From Gemmobacter caeni (GTDB taxonomy: Bacteria; Pseudomonadota; Alphaproteobacteria; Rhodobacterales; Rhodobacteraceae): 64,000 bases of DNA. Location: NCBI RefSeq assembly GCF_003054195.1, contig NZ_QBKP01000003.1, positions 248,001 through 312,000 on the forward strand, in the 5' to 3' direction. A program made the translations under genes and the position numbers. The notes under the pieces are model-generated. The model was not told the origin of the DNA. It saw only the letters and a program-made list of their open reading frames with translations, and searched no databases. Below, piece after piece: positions 33,533-42,187 of this stretch. Position 1 is the first letter of the stretch. Every line of letters begins with the position of its first letter.

Positions 33533-33633
33533 ATCCACAGAATCAGCCAGTTGTGAACTGATTTTTCATGTGAGGATGCGATGCGCCGCAATTTCTTGTG
33601 GCACAGGGATTTTCGGGGGATCTTCGGGGCGGG

Positions 33634-34122
33634 TCAGGCGTCCAGCGTCTCGGCCGGGGCCAGCCGGTCGATCAGCGCGCGCAGGGCTTGTTTGATTCGG
33701 GCGCCGTCGCTGCCTGCGAGGATATTCAGCAGATCAGCTTCGTGCCGACGGGCCTCGATCACCAGCGCCTCGGCCAGCGCGCGGCCTTCGGACGACAGGT
33801 AAACCCGCGTGCGGCGGCGATCCTCGGGGTCGCCGCGCCGGGTGACGAGGCCGCGATCCTCCATCTGCGCGATGATCTTGGTCAGGCGCGACTGTTCGAT
33901 AAGCGCGAATTGCGCCAGTCGGGTCACCATGGCGCCGTCACGGTCATGCAGACACGCCAGCACCCGCCATTCGGGCACGCGAAGACCTTCTTCGCGCACC
34001 CGCGCGTGAAACTGCGCGCTGGCGGCCTCGCTCGCGGCGGCCAGCAAATACAGCAGATAGCCCGAAACGAAAGTGTCTTTCAGTCCGGTCTCTGTCTCGG
34101 GCGCGGGGGTGGTGTCGGTCAT
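33634..34122 (-). CDS. MarR family transcriptional regulator
   Basis: 162 residues. The winged-helix domain is seen in RVPEWRVLACLHDRDG, TRLAQFALIEQSRLTKIIAQMEDRGLVTR and the wing RRGDPEDRRRTRVYLSSEG. Regulators of this type usually repress catabolic genes until an aromatic ligand binds. It is divergent from the oxygenase operon and lies just upstream of the TRAP operon; both have matching palindromic sites, which makes it the obvious candidate regulator of both. Confidence 0.88.
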   Translation of the reverse strand: MTDTTPAPETETGLKDTFVSGYLLYLLAAASEAASAQFHARVREEGLRVPEWRVLACLHDRDGAMVTRLAQFALIEQSRLTKIIAQMEDRGLVTRRGDPEDRRRTRVYLSSEGRALAEALVIEARRHEADLLNILAGSDGARIKQALRALIDRLAPAETLDA

Positions 34123-34214
34123 GCAGTCCTCCGGTCTGGCAGAAGAACGCCGGGGCGGGGCGGGTTGTCAATGCGAAGGGCGGTCAGCGTCGCGCCGGGC
34201 GGTGAAAAAAACGC

Positions 34215-34243
34215 TTGACGAAATTTACATGAAATTTCATGTT
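34215..34243 (+). promoter_or_regulatory. Oxygenase operon promoter with overlapping palindromic operator
   Basis: TTGACG at 34215-34220 is a good -35, with a weak -10 (CATGTT, 34238-34243) 17 bases on. The perfect 16-base palindrome ACATGAAATTTCATGT occupies 34227-34242, covering the spacer and -10. A bound MarR dimer would block polymerase. It is 22 bases upstream of the GTG start of the reductase gene. Confidence 0.65.
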
Positions 34244-34264
34244 TTGTGGAGGGGAGGACGAAAC

Positions 34265-35215
34265 GTGCACAGCATCAAAGCCAGAATCACGGCCATCCAG
34301 CCACTGACCAACCGTATTCGCGAGTTCCGCCTGACCGGCGTGGCCGAGCGCCCGTTGCCGGGATGGGAGCCGGGCGCCCATGTCCGCGTCTCGCTGCCCG
34401 ATGGCGACAGCCGGGCCTATTCGCTGATCGCGCTGGCCCCCGTGCCGGAGGCACCGGCGGAGTATCGCATCGCGGTGCAACTGGAACCCGAGGGCAAAGG
34501 TGGCTCGCGCTTCATGCACGGGCTGGCGGAAGGGGCGGAGGTCACGCTCAGCCTGCCAAAATGCGATTTTCCGCTGGTGGCCGGGGCGCCTGCTGCTCTG
34601 CTGGCGGGTGGCATCGGCGTGACGCCGATGATTTCCATGGCCACCGCGCTGAAGGCGGCGGGCACACCCTTTGAATTCCATTACGCCGGGCGCAGTGCCG
34701 GGCTGATGGCCTATGCGTCCGCTCTGGCGGAAACCTTCGGCCCGGCCTTCACCGCGCATTGCGACGACGATCCGGCCACCGCGCTGAATCTGGACGCGCT
34801 GCTTGCCGCACTGGGCGACCGGCACATCTATGCCTGCGGACCGCGCGGCATGCTCGACGCGCTGCGCCAGAAGGCCGAGGCGGCGGGCATCCCGGCCAGC
34901 CGTGTACATTTCGAACTGTTCGACGCCCCGCAGGCCGAGGCGGGCGACACCGCCTTCGAGGTGGAGCTTGCCTCCACCGGCCAGACCTTCACCATCCCGC
35001 CCGACCGCAGCATCATCGAGGTGCTGGAGGAAGGCGGCGTCGATCTGGTCTACGACTGCCAGCGCGGCGATTGCGGCATCTGTCAGTGCGGCGTGATCTC
35101 GGGCGAACCCGATCACCGCGACGTGGTGCTGTCCGAGGCCGAGCGCGCGGCCGGGAAGCTCATGCAAATCTGCGTCAGCCGGGCGAAATCGCTGCGGCTG
35201 GTGCTTGATCTCTGA
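34265..35215 (+). CDS. PDR/VanB-family oxygenase reductase
   Basis: 316 residues starting at GTG after AGGGGAGGAC. Order of domains: ferredoxin-reductase-type flavin-binding barrel (SRAYSLIALAPVPE, FMN/FAD site), NAD domain (LLAGGIGVTPMISMATAL, IYACGPRGMLDALR), and a C-terminal plant-type 2Fe-2S ferredoxin domain with C-x4-C-x2-C in YDCQRGDCGICQCG and the last cysteine in MQICVSRA. This is the phthalate dioxygenase reductase / vanillate demethylase reductase layout. It passes electrons from NAD(P)H to the Rieske oxygenase encoded immediately downstream. Confidence 0.9.
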   Translation: MHSIKARITAIQPLTNRIREFRLTGVAERPLPGWEPGAHVRVSLPDGDSRAYSLIALAPVPEAPAEYRIAVQLEPEGKGGSRFMHGLAEGAEVTLSLPKCDFPLVAGAPAALLAGGIGVTPMISMATALKAAGTPFEFHYAGRSAGLMAYASALAETFGPAFTAHCDDDPATALNLDALLAALGDRHIYACGPRGMLDALRQKAEAAGIPASRVHFELFDAPQAEAGDTAFEVELASTGQTFTIPPDRSIIEVLEEGGVDLVYDCQRGDCGICQCGVISGEPDHRDVVLSEAERAAGKLMQICVSRAKSLRLVLDL

Positions 35216-35226
35216 GGGAGGAAGCC

Positions 35227-36567
35227 ATGACACGTTATACCGGCGACAAGGCGGCGGTCGCGGCTCTGGTGCAGGGGCATCAGGTGCATCGCGACGTCTA
35301 TATCGACCCCGAAGTCTACCGGCTGGAGATGAAGCATCTCTTTGCCAATGCCTGGATCTTCGTGGGCCATGACAGCCAGACCCCGAACAAGGGCGATTAC
35401 TTCACCACCATGGTCGGCGATCAGCCGGTCATCCAGGTGCGGCATACGGATGGCGAGATCTACGTTCTTTACAACCGCTGTCCGCACAAGGGCACCAAGC
35501 TGGTGATCGACCGCACCGGCAACACCGGCAAATTCTTCCGCTGCCCCTATCACGCCTGGTCGTTCAAGACCGATGGCTGCCTTCTGGCGATCCCGCTGAA
35601 GAAGGGTTACGAAAATACGGGGTTCGAGCAGACCGATGCGGGCCATGGCATGAAATCCGTGGGCGCGGTGATGAACTACCGGGGTTTCATCTTCTGCCGT
35701 CTGGCGGAAGAGGGGATTTCCTTCGAGGATTTCTTCGGCGGCTCGTTGTCTTCCATCGACAATATGGTGGACCGCTCGCCCGCACAGCGGCTGGAGGTGG
35801 CGGGGCCGCCGCTCCGCTACATGCACAAGTGCAACTGGAAGATGCTGGTCGAGAACCAGACCGACACCTGTCACCCGATGGTCGCGCATGAAAGCTCGGC
35901 CGGGACGGCGGTGCGGCTGTGGAAGGAACTCGACATGCCCGAGGGCACGCCGCTGCCCCCGGCGATGGAGATCATCGCCCCCTTCACGTCGCCCTATGAA
36001 TTCTTTGAGAATATGGGCATCCGTACCTGGCCCAATGGCCATGGCCATACCGGCGTGCATCATTCGATTCATTCGAACTACACCGAGATTCCGGGCTATC
36101 TGGACAAGCTGTCGGCCACCCATGGCGAGGAAAAGGCCCGCGCCATTCTGGGCGAGAACCGGCACAACACGGTCTATTTCCCGAACATCATGATCAAGGG
36201 CCCGATCCAGCAACTGCGCGTGTTCATTCCGCTCGCCGCTGACAAGACGCTGGTGGAAAGCTATATCTACCGGCTGGTCGATGCACCCGAGGAGCTGACC
36301 GCGCGCACCGCCATGTATAACCGCATGATCAACGCCCCCACCTCGATCGTCGGCCATGACGATCTGGAGATGTATGAGCGTGCGCAGGAAGGCTTGCAGG
36401 CCGATGGAATGGAATGGGTGAACATCCAGCGCCTTTACGACCCGGACGAGGATTTCGAACAGGAAAGCGTGCTGAACGGCACCACGGAAAAACAGATGCG
36501 CAACCAGTTCCATGCCTGGGTGAAGTTCATGACCCATGACATGCCGGCACGGGAGGCCGCGGAATGA
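35227..36567 (+). CDS. Aromatic ring-hydroxylating dioxygenase, alpha subunit
   Basis: 446 residues. Rieske centre CPHKG (C85, H87) and CPYHAW (C106, H109). The mononuclear iron site shows D213, H216 and H221 in ENQTDTCHPMVAH, the D-x2-H-x4-H arrangement, preceded by the bridging-type glutamate/asparagine context. A second carboxylate ligand is expected in the C-terminal third. The length and the presence of a beta subunit gene overlapping by four bases indicate an alpha3beta3 oxygenase. The substrate is not evident; the two-subunit form with a PDR-type reductase is unusual compared with the single-subunit phthalate group. Confidence 0.92.
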   Translation: MTRYTGDKAAVAALVQGHQVHRDVYIDPEVYRLEMKHLFANAWIFVGHDSQTPNKGDYFTTMVGDQPVIQVRHTDGEIYVLYNRCPHKGTKLVIDRTGNTGKFFRCPYHAWSFKTDGCLLAIPLKKGYENTGFEQTDAGHGMKSVGAVMNYRGFIFCRLAEEGISFEDFFGGSLSSIDNMVDRSPAQRLEVAGPPLRYMHKCNWKMLVENQTDTCHPMVAHESSAGTAVRLWKELDMPEGTPLPPAMEIIAPFTSPYEFFENMGIRTWPNGHGHTGVHHSIHSNYTEIPGYLDKLSATHGEEKARAILGENRHNTVYFPNIMIKGPIQQLRVFIPLAADKTLVESYIYRLVDAPEELTARTAMYNRMINAPTSIVGHDDLEMYERAQEGLQADGMEWVNIQRLYDPDEDFEQESVLNGTTEKQMRNQFHAWVKFMTHDMPAREAAE

Positions 36568-37043
36568 GCGTGACGAAGGACGACATCATCGACTTCCTCT
36601 ATGACGAGGCGCGGATGCTGGACGAGGGGCGCTATGACGACTGGCTGGCGCTCTGGCTGAAGGACGGGCACTACTGGATGCCGCTCGACTACAAGCAGAC
36701 TGATCCGCTGAACGTGACCTCGCTGATGTATGAGGATATCTTTATGCTCAAGGTCCGGGTGGAGCGTCTGAACGGCGCGCGCACCTTCAGCCAGAAACCG
36801 AAAAGCCGCTGTCATCATGTGTTGCAACGCCCCTGGGTGGACGAGATCGATCTTGAGAGCGGGCGCATCCGCACCACGACGCAGATGCACTATATCGAGA
36901 CGCGGCTGGATGAGCAGATGCTGCTGGCGCTGACCGCGCAGCATGATCTGGCGCTGATTGACGGGCGGTTGCGCATCGCCAACAAACGGGTCGACATCCT
37001 CAATTGCGATGCCGCCTTCGGCAATATCCAGTTGCTGCCATGA
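36564..37043 (+). CDS. Aromatic ring-hydroxylating dioxygenase, beta subunit
   Basis: 159 residues of the Ring_hydroxyl_B (SnoaL/NTF2-like) family. The N-terminal DDIIDFLYDEARMLDEGRYDDWLALW and the DYKQTDPLN/ MLKVRVERL segments match small subunits of ring-hydroxylating dioxygenases, which have a structural role. ATGA overlaps at both ends show strict coupling with the alpha subunit and the following SDR. Confidence 0.9.
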   Translation: MSVTKDDIIDFLYDEARMLDEGRYDDWLALWLKDGHYWMPLDYKQTDPLNVTSLMYEDIFMLKVRVERLNGARTFSQKPKSRCHHVLQRPWVDEIDLESGRIRTTTQMHYIETRLDEQMLLALTAQHDLALIDGRLRIANKRVDILNCDAAFGNIQLLP

Positions 37044-37768
37044 GCGCGGATTTCACCGCCGTCATCACCGGCGCGAGCAAGGGCATCGGCGCCGATCTGG
37101 CCGGGCGTCTGCTGGCGCGCGGCTACCGGGTGATCAACCTGTCGCGCGGCCCGGCCGAATTCAGCCATGACCGGCTGGAGAATATGTCGGTTGATCTGCT
37201 GGACAGCGCGGCTGTGACCGAGGCCGCCGCCGCCATCGCCGCCCGGCATGAGGTGACACATGTCATCCACAACGCCGGGCTGGTCTGGCCGAAGCTGGTG
37301 GAGGAGGCGCAACCCGCCGACATCACCGGCCTTGCGCAGTTGCACCTTGGCGCGGCGCTGTCGCTGGTGCAGGCCGCCTTGCCCGCGATGAAGGCGCGGC
37401 GCTTCGGGCGTATCCTGTTCAATGGCTCGCGCGCGGCGCTGGGCGTGCCGACGCGCACCGCCTATTCCGCCAGCAAGGCGGGGATGATCGGCATGGCGCG
37501 AACCTGGGCGCTGGAACTGGCGCCGCATGGCATCACCGTCAATGTGGTGGCGCCCGGACCGATCCAGACCGACAATTTCTGGGGCATCGTGCCCAAGGGC
37601 AGCGCACGCGAGGCGGAACTGGCGAAACGCATTCCGGTCGGGCGGCTGGGCACGGTCGAGGATGTCAGCAACGCCTTCCTGTTCTTCTGTGATCCGGCCT
37701 CTGGCTTCGTCACCGGCCAGACGCTTTATGTCTGCGGTGGCGCGAGCGTGGGAAGCATGAGCCTGTAG
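37040..37768 (+). CDS. SDR family oxidoreductase (putative dihydrodiol dehydrogenase)
   Basis: 242 residues. Cofactor loop TGASKGIGADLAG at about 10-22, NAG in HNAGLVWP, catalytic serine in LFNGSRAALG and YSASKAGMIGMART with the YxxxK motif. In the last position of an oxygenase operon and translationally coupled to the beta subunit, it most probably re-aromatises the cis-dihydrodiol produced by the oxygenase. No ring-cleavage enzyme follows. murB begins 42 bases downstream. Confidence 0.85.
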   Translation: MSADFTAVITGASKGIGADLAGRLLARGYRVINLSRGPAEFSHDRLENMSVDLLDSAAVTEAAAAIAARHEVTHVIHNAGLVWPKLVEEAQPADITGLAQLHLGAALSLVQAALPAMKARRFGRILFNGSRAALGVPTRTAYSASKAGMIGMARTWALELAPHGITVNVVAPGPIQTDNFWGIVPKGSAREAELAKRIPVGRLGTVEDVSNAFLFFCDPASGFVTGQTLYVCGGASVGSMSL

Positions 37769-37810
37769 CCATGGCTTGCGCGGGGCAGGGCAGGCGGCTA
37801 CCAGAGAGCT

Positions 37811-38737
37811 ATGACCACGCTTCCCACCCCGCGCGGCGCGCTGACGCCGGACCGTCCGCTTTCCGATCTGACCTGGCTGCGCGTCGGCGGCCCGGCCGAC
37901 TGGCTGTTCCAGCCCGCCGACGAGGCCGATCTGGCCGAATTTCTGGCGGTGTTGCCGCCCGGGGTGCCGGTGTTCCCGATGGGGGTCGGGTCGAACCTCA
38001 TCGTCCGTGATGGCGGTATCCGGGCAGTGGTGATCCGCCTCGGGCGCGGTTTCAACGGTATCACGGTAGAGGGCGGACGCGTCACGGCGGGGGCCGCCGC
38101 GCTGGACGCCCATGTTGCGCGGAAAGCCGCCGAGGCCGGGCGCGACCTGACCTTCCTGCGCACTATCCCCGGTTCTATCGGCGGGGCGGTGCGGATGAAC
38201 GCGGGCTGCTACGGCCACTACGTCGCGGATTTTCTGGAGGAAATCCGCATTGTCACGCGGTCGGGGCAGATTGAAACCCTGCCCGCCGCTGCGCTGAACC
38301 TGCGCTATCGCCAATCCGACCTGCCGGATGGCGCCGTGGTGATCGGTGCCACCTTTAACGCGCCTGCGGGCGATCCTGCCGCGCTGGCGGCGCGGATGGA
38401 GGATCAGTTGGCCAAACGCGACGCGAGCCAGCCCACCAAGGACCGCAGCGCCGGTTCCACCTTTCGCAACCCGCTGGGGCGCAGCTCCACCGGCGCGGCG
38501 GATGACACGCATGAGCTGAAAGCCTGGAAGGTGATTGATGAGGCTGGCATGCGCGGCGCCCGCATCGGCGGCGCGCAAATGAGCGAGATGCATTCCAACT
38601 TCCTGATCAACGCCGGAGGGGCGACAGCCGCCGATCTGGAAAATCTGGGTGAGGAAGTACGAAAAAGGGTTTTCCAACACAGCGGGATCACGCTAGAGTG
38701 GGAAATCATGCGCGTCGGCGAACCGGCGACAAAATAA
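37811..38737 (+). CDS. murB: UDP-N-acetylenolpyruvoylglucosamine reductase
   Basis: 308 residues, type II-like MurB. The FAD-binding part has [31 protein letters not shown] and [20 protein letters not shown]; the C-terminal domain has STFRNPLG with the catalytic serine and [30 protein letters not shown]. It reduces UDP-GlcNAc-enolpyruvate to UDP-MurNAc, the second committed step of wall synthesis. It opens the division and cell-wall cluster, which continues with ddl. Confidence 0.95.
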   Translation: MTTLPTPRGALTPDRPLSDLTWLRVGGPADWLFQPADEADLAEFLAVLPPGVPVFPMGVGSNLIVRDGGIRAVVIRLGRGFNGITVEGGRVTAGAAALDAHVARKAAEAGRDLTFLRTIPGSIGGAVRMNAGCYGHYVADFLEEIRIVTRSGQIETLPAAALNLRYRQSDLPDGAVVIGATFNAPAGDPAALAARMEDQLAKRDASQPTKDRSAGSTFRNPLGRSSTGAADDTHELKAWKVIDEAGMRGARIGGAQMSEMHSNFLINAGGATAADLENLGEEVRKRVFQHSGITLEWEIMRVGEPATK

Positions 38738-38775
38738 CGAAGAATATCGGGGCAAAGACCCTGAAGAGGCAGTAA

Positions 38776-39699
38776 ATGGCGGGCAAGTCGGGCAGGACGT
38801 GCTCCCGTGTAGCGGTATTGATGGGCGGCCGTTCCGCAGAGCGGGAGGTGTCGCTGTCGTCCGGGCGTGAATGCGCCAACGCTTTGCGGGTAGCCGGGTT
38901 TGAGGTGGTCGAGGTCGAGGCTGGCCCCGATCTGGCCGTGCGCCTGCATGAAATCTCTCCTGACGTCGTGTTCAACGCCCTGCATGGCCGCTGGGGCGAG
39001 GATGGTTGCGTTCAGGGTCTGCTGGAATGGCTGCGTATCCCCTATACGCATTCGGGTGTGCTGGCCTCGGCGCTGGCCATGGATAAAGAGCGCTCGAAGC
39101 AGACCTTCCGGGCCGCCGGGCTGCCGGTGGCGGAAAGCCTGATCGCCCCCCGCGACGAGGTGCGCACGCGCCATGTGATGCAGCCGCCTTATGTGGTGAA
39201 ACCCTATAACGAAGGCTCTTCGGTCGGGGTCTATCTGGTGCATGAGGCCGCCAACGGCCCGCCGCAGCTTTCCGACAACATGCCCGAGCGGGTTATGGTC
39301 GAAACCTATGTGCCTGGGCGCGAATTTACCTGCGCCGTGATGGGCGACCGCGCGCTGGCGGTCACTGATATCATCACCTCTGGCTGGTATGACTATGACG
39401 CCAAATACAAGGCGGGCGGGTCGCGGCACGAGGTTCCGGCCAATATCCCGGCCGAAATCGAGGCGGCCTGTCTGGATTACGCGCTTCGCGCACACCGGGC
39501 GCTCGGTTGCCGGGGGCTCAGCCGGTCGGATTTCCGCTGGGATGAAAGTCGCGGGATGGCCGGGCTGATCCTGCTGGAAACCAATACCCAGCCGGGGATG
39601 ACGCCCACGTCGCTCGCGCCCGAGCAGGCAGCCTTCCACGGCATCAGCTTCCCGGATCTCTGCCGCTGGATCGTGGAGGATGCGTCATGCGACCGCTGA
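38776..39699 (+). CDS. ddl: D-alanine--D-alanine ligase
   Basis: 307 residues, ATP-grasp fold. [20 protein letters not shown] near the N-terminus, [36 protein letters not shown] (ATP-binding) and [20 protein letters not shown] (metal and ATP ligands) are the family blocks. It makes the D-Ala-D-Ala dipeptide for peptidoglycan precursors. Its last 13 bases overlap ftsQ. Confidence 0.95.
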   Translation: MAGKSGRTCSRVAVLMGGRSAEREVSLSSGRECANALRVAGFEVVEVEAGPDLAVRLHEISPDVVFNALHGRWGEDGCVQGLLEWLRIPYTHSGVLASALAMDKERSKQTFRAAGLPVAESLIAPRDEVRTRHVMQPPYVVKPYNEGSSVGVYLVHEAANGPPQLSDNMPERVMVETYVPGREFTCAVMGDRALAVTDIITSGWYDYDAKYKAGGSRHEVPANIPAEIEAACLDYALRAHRALGCRGLSRSDFRWDESRGMAGLILLETNTQPGMTPTSLAPEQAAFHGISFPDLCRWIVEDASCDR

Positions 39700-40643
39700 C
39701 TGCTGACCGCCGCTACCCCGATGCGCCGCGCGCCCGCGCGCCGCAGCAGGGCTATGTTCCGCAGGCGGCCTATACGCCCGCGCCGCGCCGGGACCCTGCG
39801 CCGACGCGCATGGCCTACCGGATGCAGCGGCTGTGGCTGACGCCCGCGTTCCGGGTGCTTATGCGGGTCGGGGTGCCGGTCCTGTGCGTGGCGGCCGTTG
39901 GCGCGATTGCCTTCGGTCCCGAAGCACGGCGCAATGCGATTTTCGCCCAGGTGGGCGAGTGGCGTCAGGCCATCGAGAACCGTCCGGAATTTCGCGTCTC
40001 GGTCCTGCAGGTCACCGGCGCCTCGCCTTCGCTGGATGCCGCGATCCGCGAGATGCTGGATGTGAAGCTGCCGGTTTCGCGCTTCGCCATCGACCTTGAG
40101 GCCGCGGCGACCCGCATCCGTACTCTGGATGCCGTGGCGCAGGCCGAGGTCAAGGTGGGGTCGGGGGGCGTGCTGTCGGTGCAGATCACCGAACGCAAGC
40201 CCGCGCTGATCTGGCGCAAGGAAGCCGAGCTTGACCTGCTCGATGCTTCGGGCCGCCGCGTGGCGCAGGTGCTGGAACGGGCCGACCGTCCCGATCTGCC
40301 AGTGGTGACCGGCCTTGGCGCCGACAAGGCCGCCGCAGAGGCGCTGGCCATCGTTGCCGCCGCCAAACCCGTACTGCCGCGTCTGCGCGGTCTTGTTCGG
40401 ATTGGCGAACGTCGCTGGGATCTGGTGCTGGACCGTGATCAGCGCATCCTGCTGCCCGCCGACAATCCGGTGCGGGCGCTGGAACGCCTTCTGGCGCTCG
40501 ACAAGGCCGAGGATCTGCTTGGCCGTGACATCATCGCCGTGGACCTGCGCAATCAGGCCCGCCCCACCATTCGCCTTTCAGCCGATGCCCTGCGGAGCCT
40601 GCGCCGCGCCAAGGGGCTTGAGACCTTGGAGAACGCCCTGTGA
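39687..40643 (+). CDS. ftsQ: Cell division protein FtsQ
   Basis: 318 residues. About 50 basic, proline-rich cytoplasmic residues, one membrane helix ([20 protein letters not shown]), then the POTRA domain ([23 protein letters not shown]) and the FtsQ/DivIB domain with VSQITERKP-like [15 protein letters not shown] and [12 protein letters not shown]. It connects early and late divisome components in the periplasm. It overlaps ddl and ftsA. Confidence 0.93.
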   Translation: MRPLTADRRYPDAPRARAPQQGYVPQAAYTPAPRRDPAPTRMAYRMQRLWLTPAFRVLMRVGVPVLCVAAVGAIAFGPEARRNAIFAQVGEWRQAIENRPEFRVSVLQVTGASPSLDAAIREMLDVKLPVSRFAIDLEAAATRIRTLDAVAQAEVKVGSGGVLSVQITERKPALIWRKEAELDLLDASGRRVAQVLERADRPDLPVVTGLGADKAAAEALAIVAAAKPVLPRLRGLVRIGERRWDLVLDRDQRILLPADNPVRALERLLALDKAEDLLGRDIIAVDLRNQARPTIRLSADALRSLRRAKGLETLENAL

Positions 40644-41974
40644 CCGATCTCTATCATTCGCAACGTGCCATGCGGAACATGCGCCGCGCCGCCATGCAGC
40701 GGGGCGTCGTCGCCATTCTCGACATCGGGTCGAGCAAGATCGCCTGTCTGGTCCTGCGCTTCGACGGGCCGGAGCGGCGGCGCGAAACCGATGGCGTGGG
40801 GTCCATGGCCGGTCAGTCGCAGTTCCGCATCATCGGCGCGGCGACAACCCGGTCACGCGGGGTGCGCTTTGGCGAGATCCACGCGATGAACGAAACCGAG
40901 CGCGCCATCCGCACCGCCGTTCAGGCGGCACAGAAAATGGCCAATGTTCGGGTCGATCACGTCATCGCCTGTTTTTCGGGCGCAGAGCCGCGCAGCTATG
41001 GCCTGGCGGGCGAGATCGAACTGGCGGACAGTGTTGTCACCGAACATGATGTGGCGCGCGCGCTGGCCGCCTGCGACATGCCCGACATCGGGCAGGGGCG
41101 CGAGGTGCTGCATGCCCAGCCTGTGAACTTCGCGCTGGATCATCGCACTGGCATGGGCGACCCGCGCGGACAGATCGGCAACCGTCTGGCCTGCGACATG
41201 CACCTGCTGTCGGTCGAGGCGAGCGTGGTGCAGAACCTGTTCTATTGCATCAACCGCTGCGATCTGGAGGTCGCGGGCATCGCATCCTCGGCCTATGTCT
41301 CGGGCATTTCCAGCCTCGTCGAGGACGAACAGGAGCTGGGTGCCGCCTGCATCGACATGGGGGGCGGGTCGACCGGCATCTCCATCTTCATCAAGAAGCA
41401 TATGATCTATGCGGATTCGGTCCGCATGGGCGGCGATCACATCACCTCCGACATTGCCAAAGGCCTTCAGGTGCCGATGACGGTGGCCGAGCGGATCAAG
41501 ACCAAACACGGCGGTGTGCATGCCACCAGCATGGATGACCGCGAGATGATCGAGATCGGCGGCGACAGCGGCGACTGGGAAAAGGATCGCCGTCAGGTCA
41601 GCCGGACCGAGCTGATCGGCATTATCCGCCCGCGCGTCGAGGAAATCCTCGAAGAGGCGCGCGTGCGGCTGGATGCGGCCGGGTTCGAGCATCTGCCAAG
41701 CCAGCAGATCGTGCTGACCGGCGGCGCGAGCCAGATCCCCGGTCTGGACGGTCTGGCGGCGCGCATCCTGGGGCAGCGGGTCCGTCTGGGACGGCCCCTG
41801 CGCATCCAGGGCCTGCCGCAGGCCGTTACCGGACCTGCATTTTCCTCGTCGGTCGGGCTTTGCCTGTTTGCCACCCATCCGCAGGACGAATGGTGGGACT
41901 TCGACATTCCGGCCGAACGCTATCCGGCGCGGTCGCTCAAGAGGGCCATCAAATGGTTCCGGGACAACTGGTAA
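40640..41974 (+). CDS. ftsA: Cell division protein FtsA
   Basis: 444 residues, actin-like ATPase. VVAILDIGSSKIACLV (phosphate 1), the 1C subdomain around HAMNETERAIRTAVQAAQKMANVRVDHV, GAACIDMGGGSTGISIFIKKH (phosphate 2) and VLTGGASQIPGLDGLAARILGQ (adenosine motif) are all seen. The C-terminal LKRAIKWFRDNW is an amphipathic membrane-targeting helix. It anchors FtsZ to the membrane. The four-base overlap with ftsQ shows coupling; a 213-base gap precedes ftsZ. Confidence 0.95.
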   Translation: MTDLYHSQRAMRNMRRAAMQRGVVAILDIGSSKIACLVLRFDGPERRRETDGVGSMAGQSQFRIIGAATTRSRGVRFGEIHAMNETERAIRTAVQAAQKMANVRVDHVIACFSGAEPRSYGLAGEIELADSVVTEHDVARALAACDMPDIGQGREVLHAQPVNFALDHRTGMGDPRGQIGNRLACDMHLLSVEASVVQNLFYCINRCDLEVAGIASSAYVSGISSLVEDEQELGAACIDMGGGSTGISIFIKKHMIYADSVRMGGDHITSDIAKGLQVPMTVAERIKTKHGGVHATSMDDREMIEIGGDSGDWEKDRRQVSRTELIGIIRPRVEEILEEARVRLDAAGFEHLPSQQIVLTGGASQIPGLDGLAARILGQRVRLGRPLRIQGLPQAVTGPAFSSSVGLCLFATHPQDEWWDFDIPAERYPARSLKRAIKWFRDNW

Positions 41975-42076
41975 CCCGCAACAAATTGCGGTCATGGCGA
42001 AATCCCGCTGAAATGGCGGCGTTATCCCCCATATTTTGTGGGTTTTGTGTGTTTTTTAGGTGACGGCGCAAGCCAC

Positions 42077-42097
42077 TGTGGATAGAATTGCGGATAA
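42077..42097 (-). promoter_or_regulatory. Two tandem near-consensus DnaA boxes upstream of ftsZ
   Basis: On the minus strand TTATCCGCA (42089-42097) and CTATCCACA (42077-42085) each differ from TTATCCACA at one position and are spaced 12 bases start to start. They lie about 90-110 bases before the ftsZ start codon, in the ftsA-ftsZ gap. DnaA is known to activate ftsZ in Caulobacter, so control of this promoter by DnaA is plausible. Confidence 0.5.
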
Positions 42098-42187
42098 CTC
42101 AGGATCAAGGCGTGCGGGACAGGCACGGGCAAAATCCTGATAAAGAACGAGAAAACGGCGGCCCCAAGAAAAGCAGGCGGATTTGCA

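Noticed and set aside
32407-33561. 384-codon frame opposite dctP, and 31153-31959 frame opposite dctM/dctQ
   Set aside because: Histidine/arginine/glutamine-rich antisense frames with no domain; the TRAP genes on the other strand are clear.
35227-36567. Assignment to a specific substrate, such as benzoate, anthranilate or phthalate dioxygenase
   Set aside because: The Rieske and iron motifs are generic. Without a phylogeny the substrate cannot be separated between these groups.
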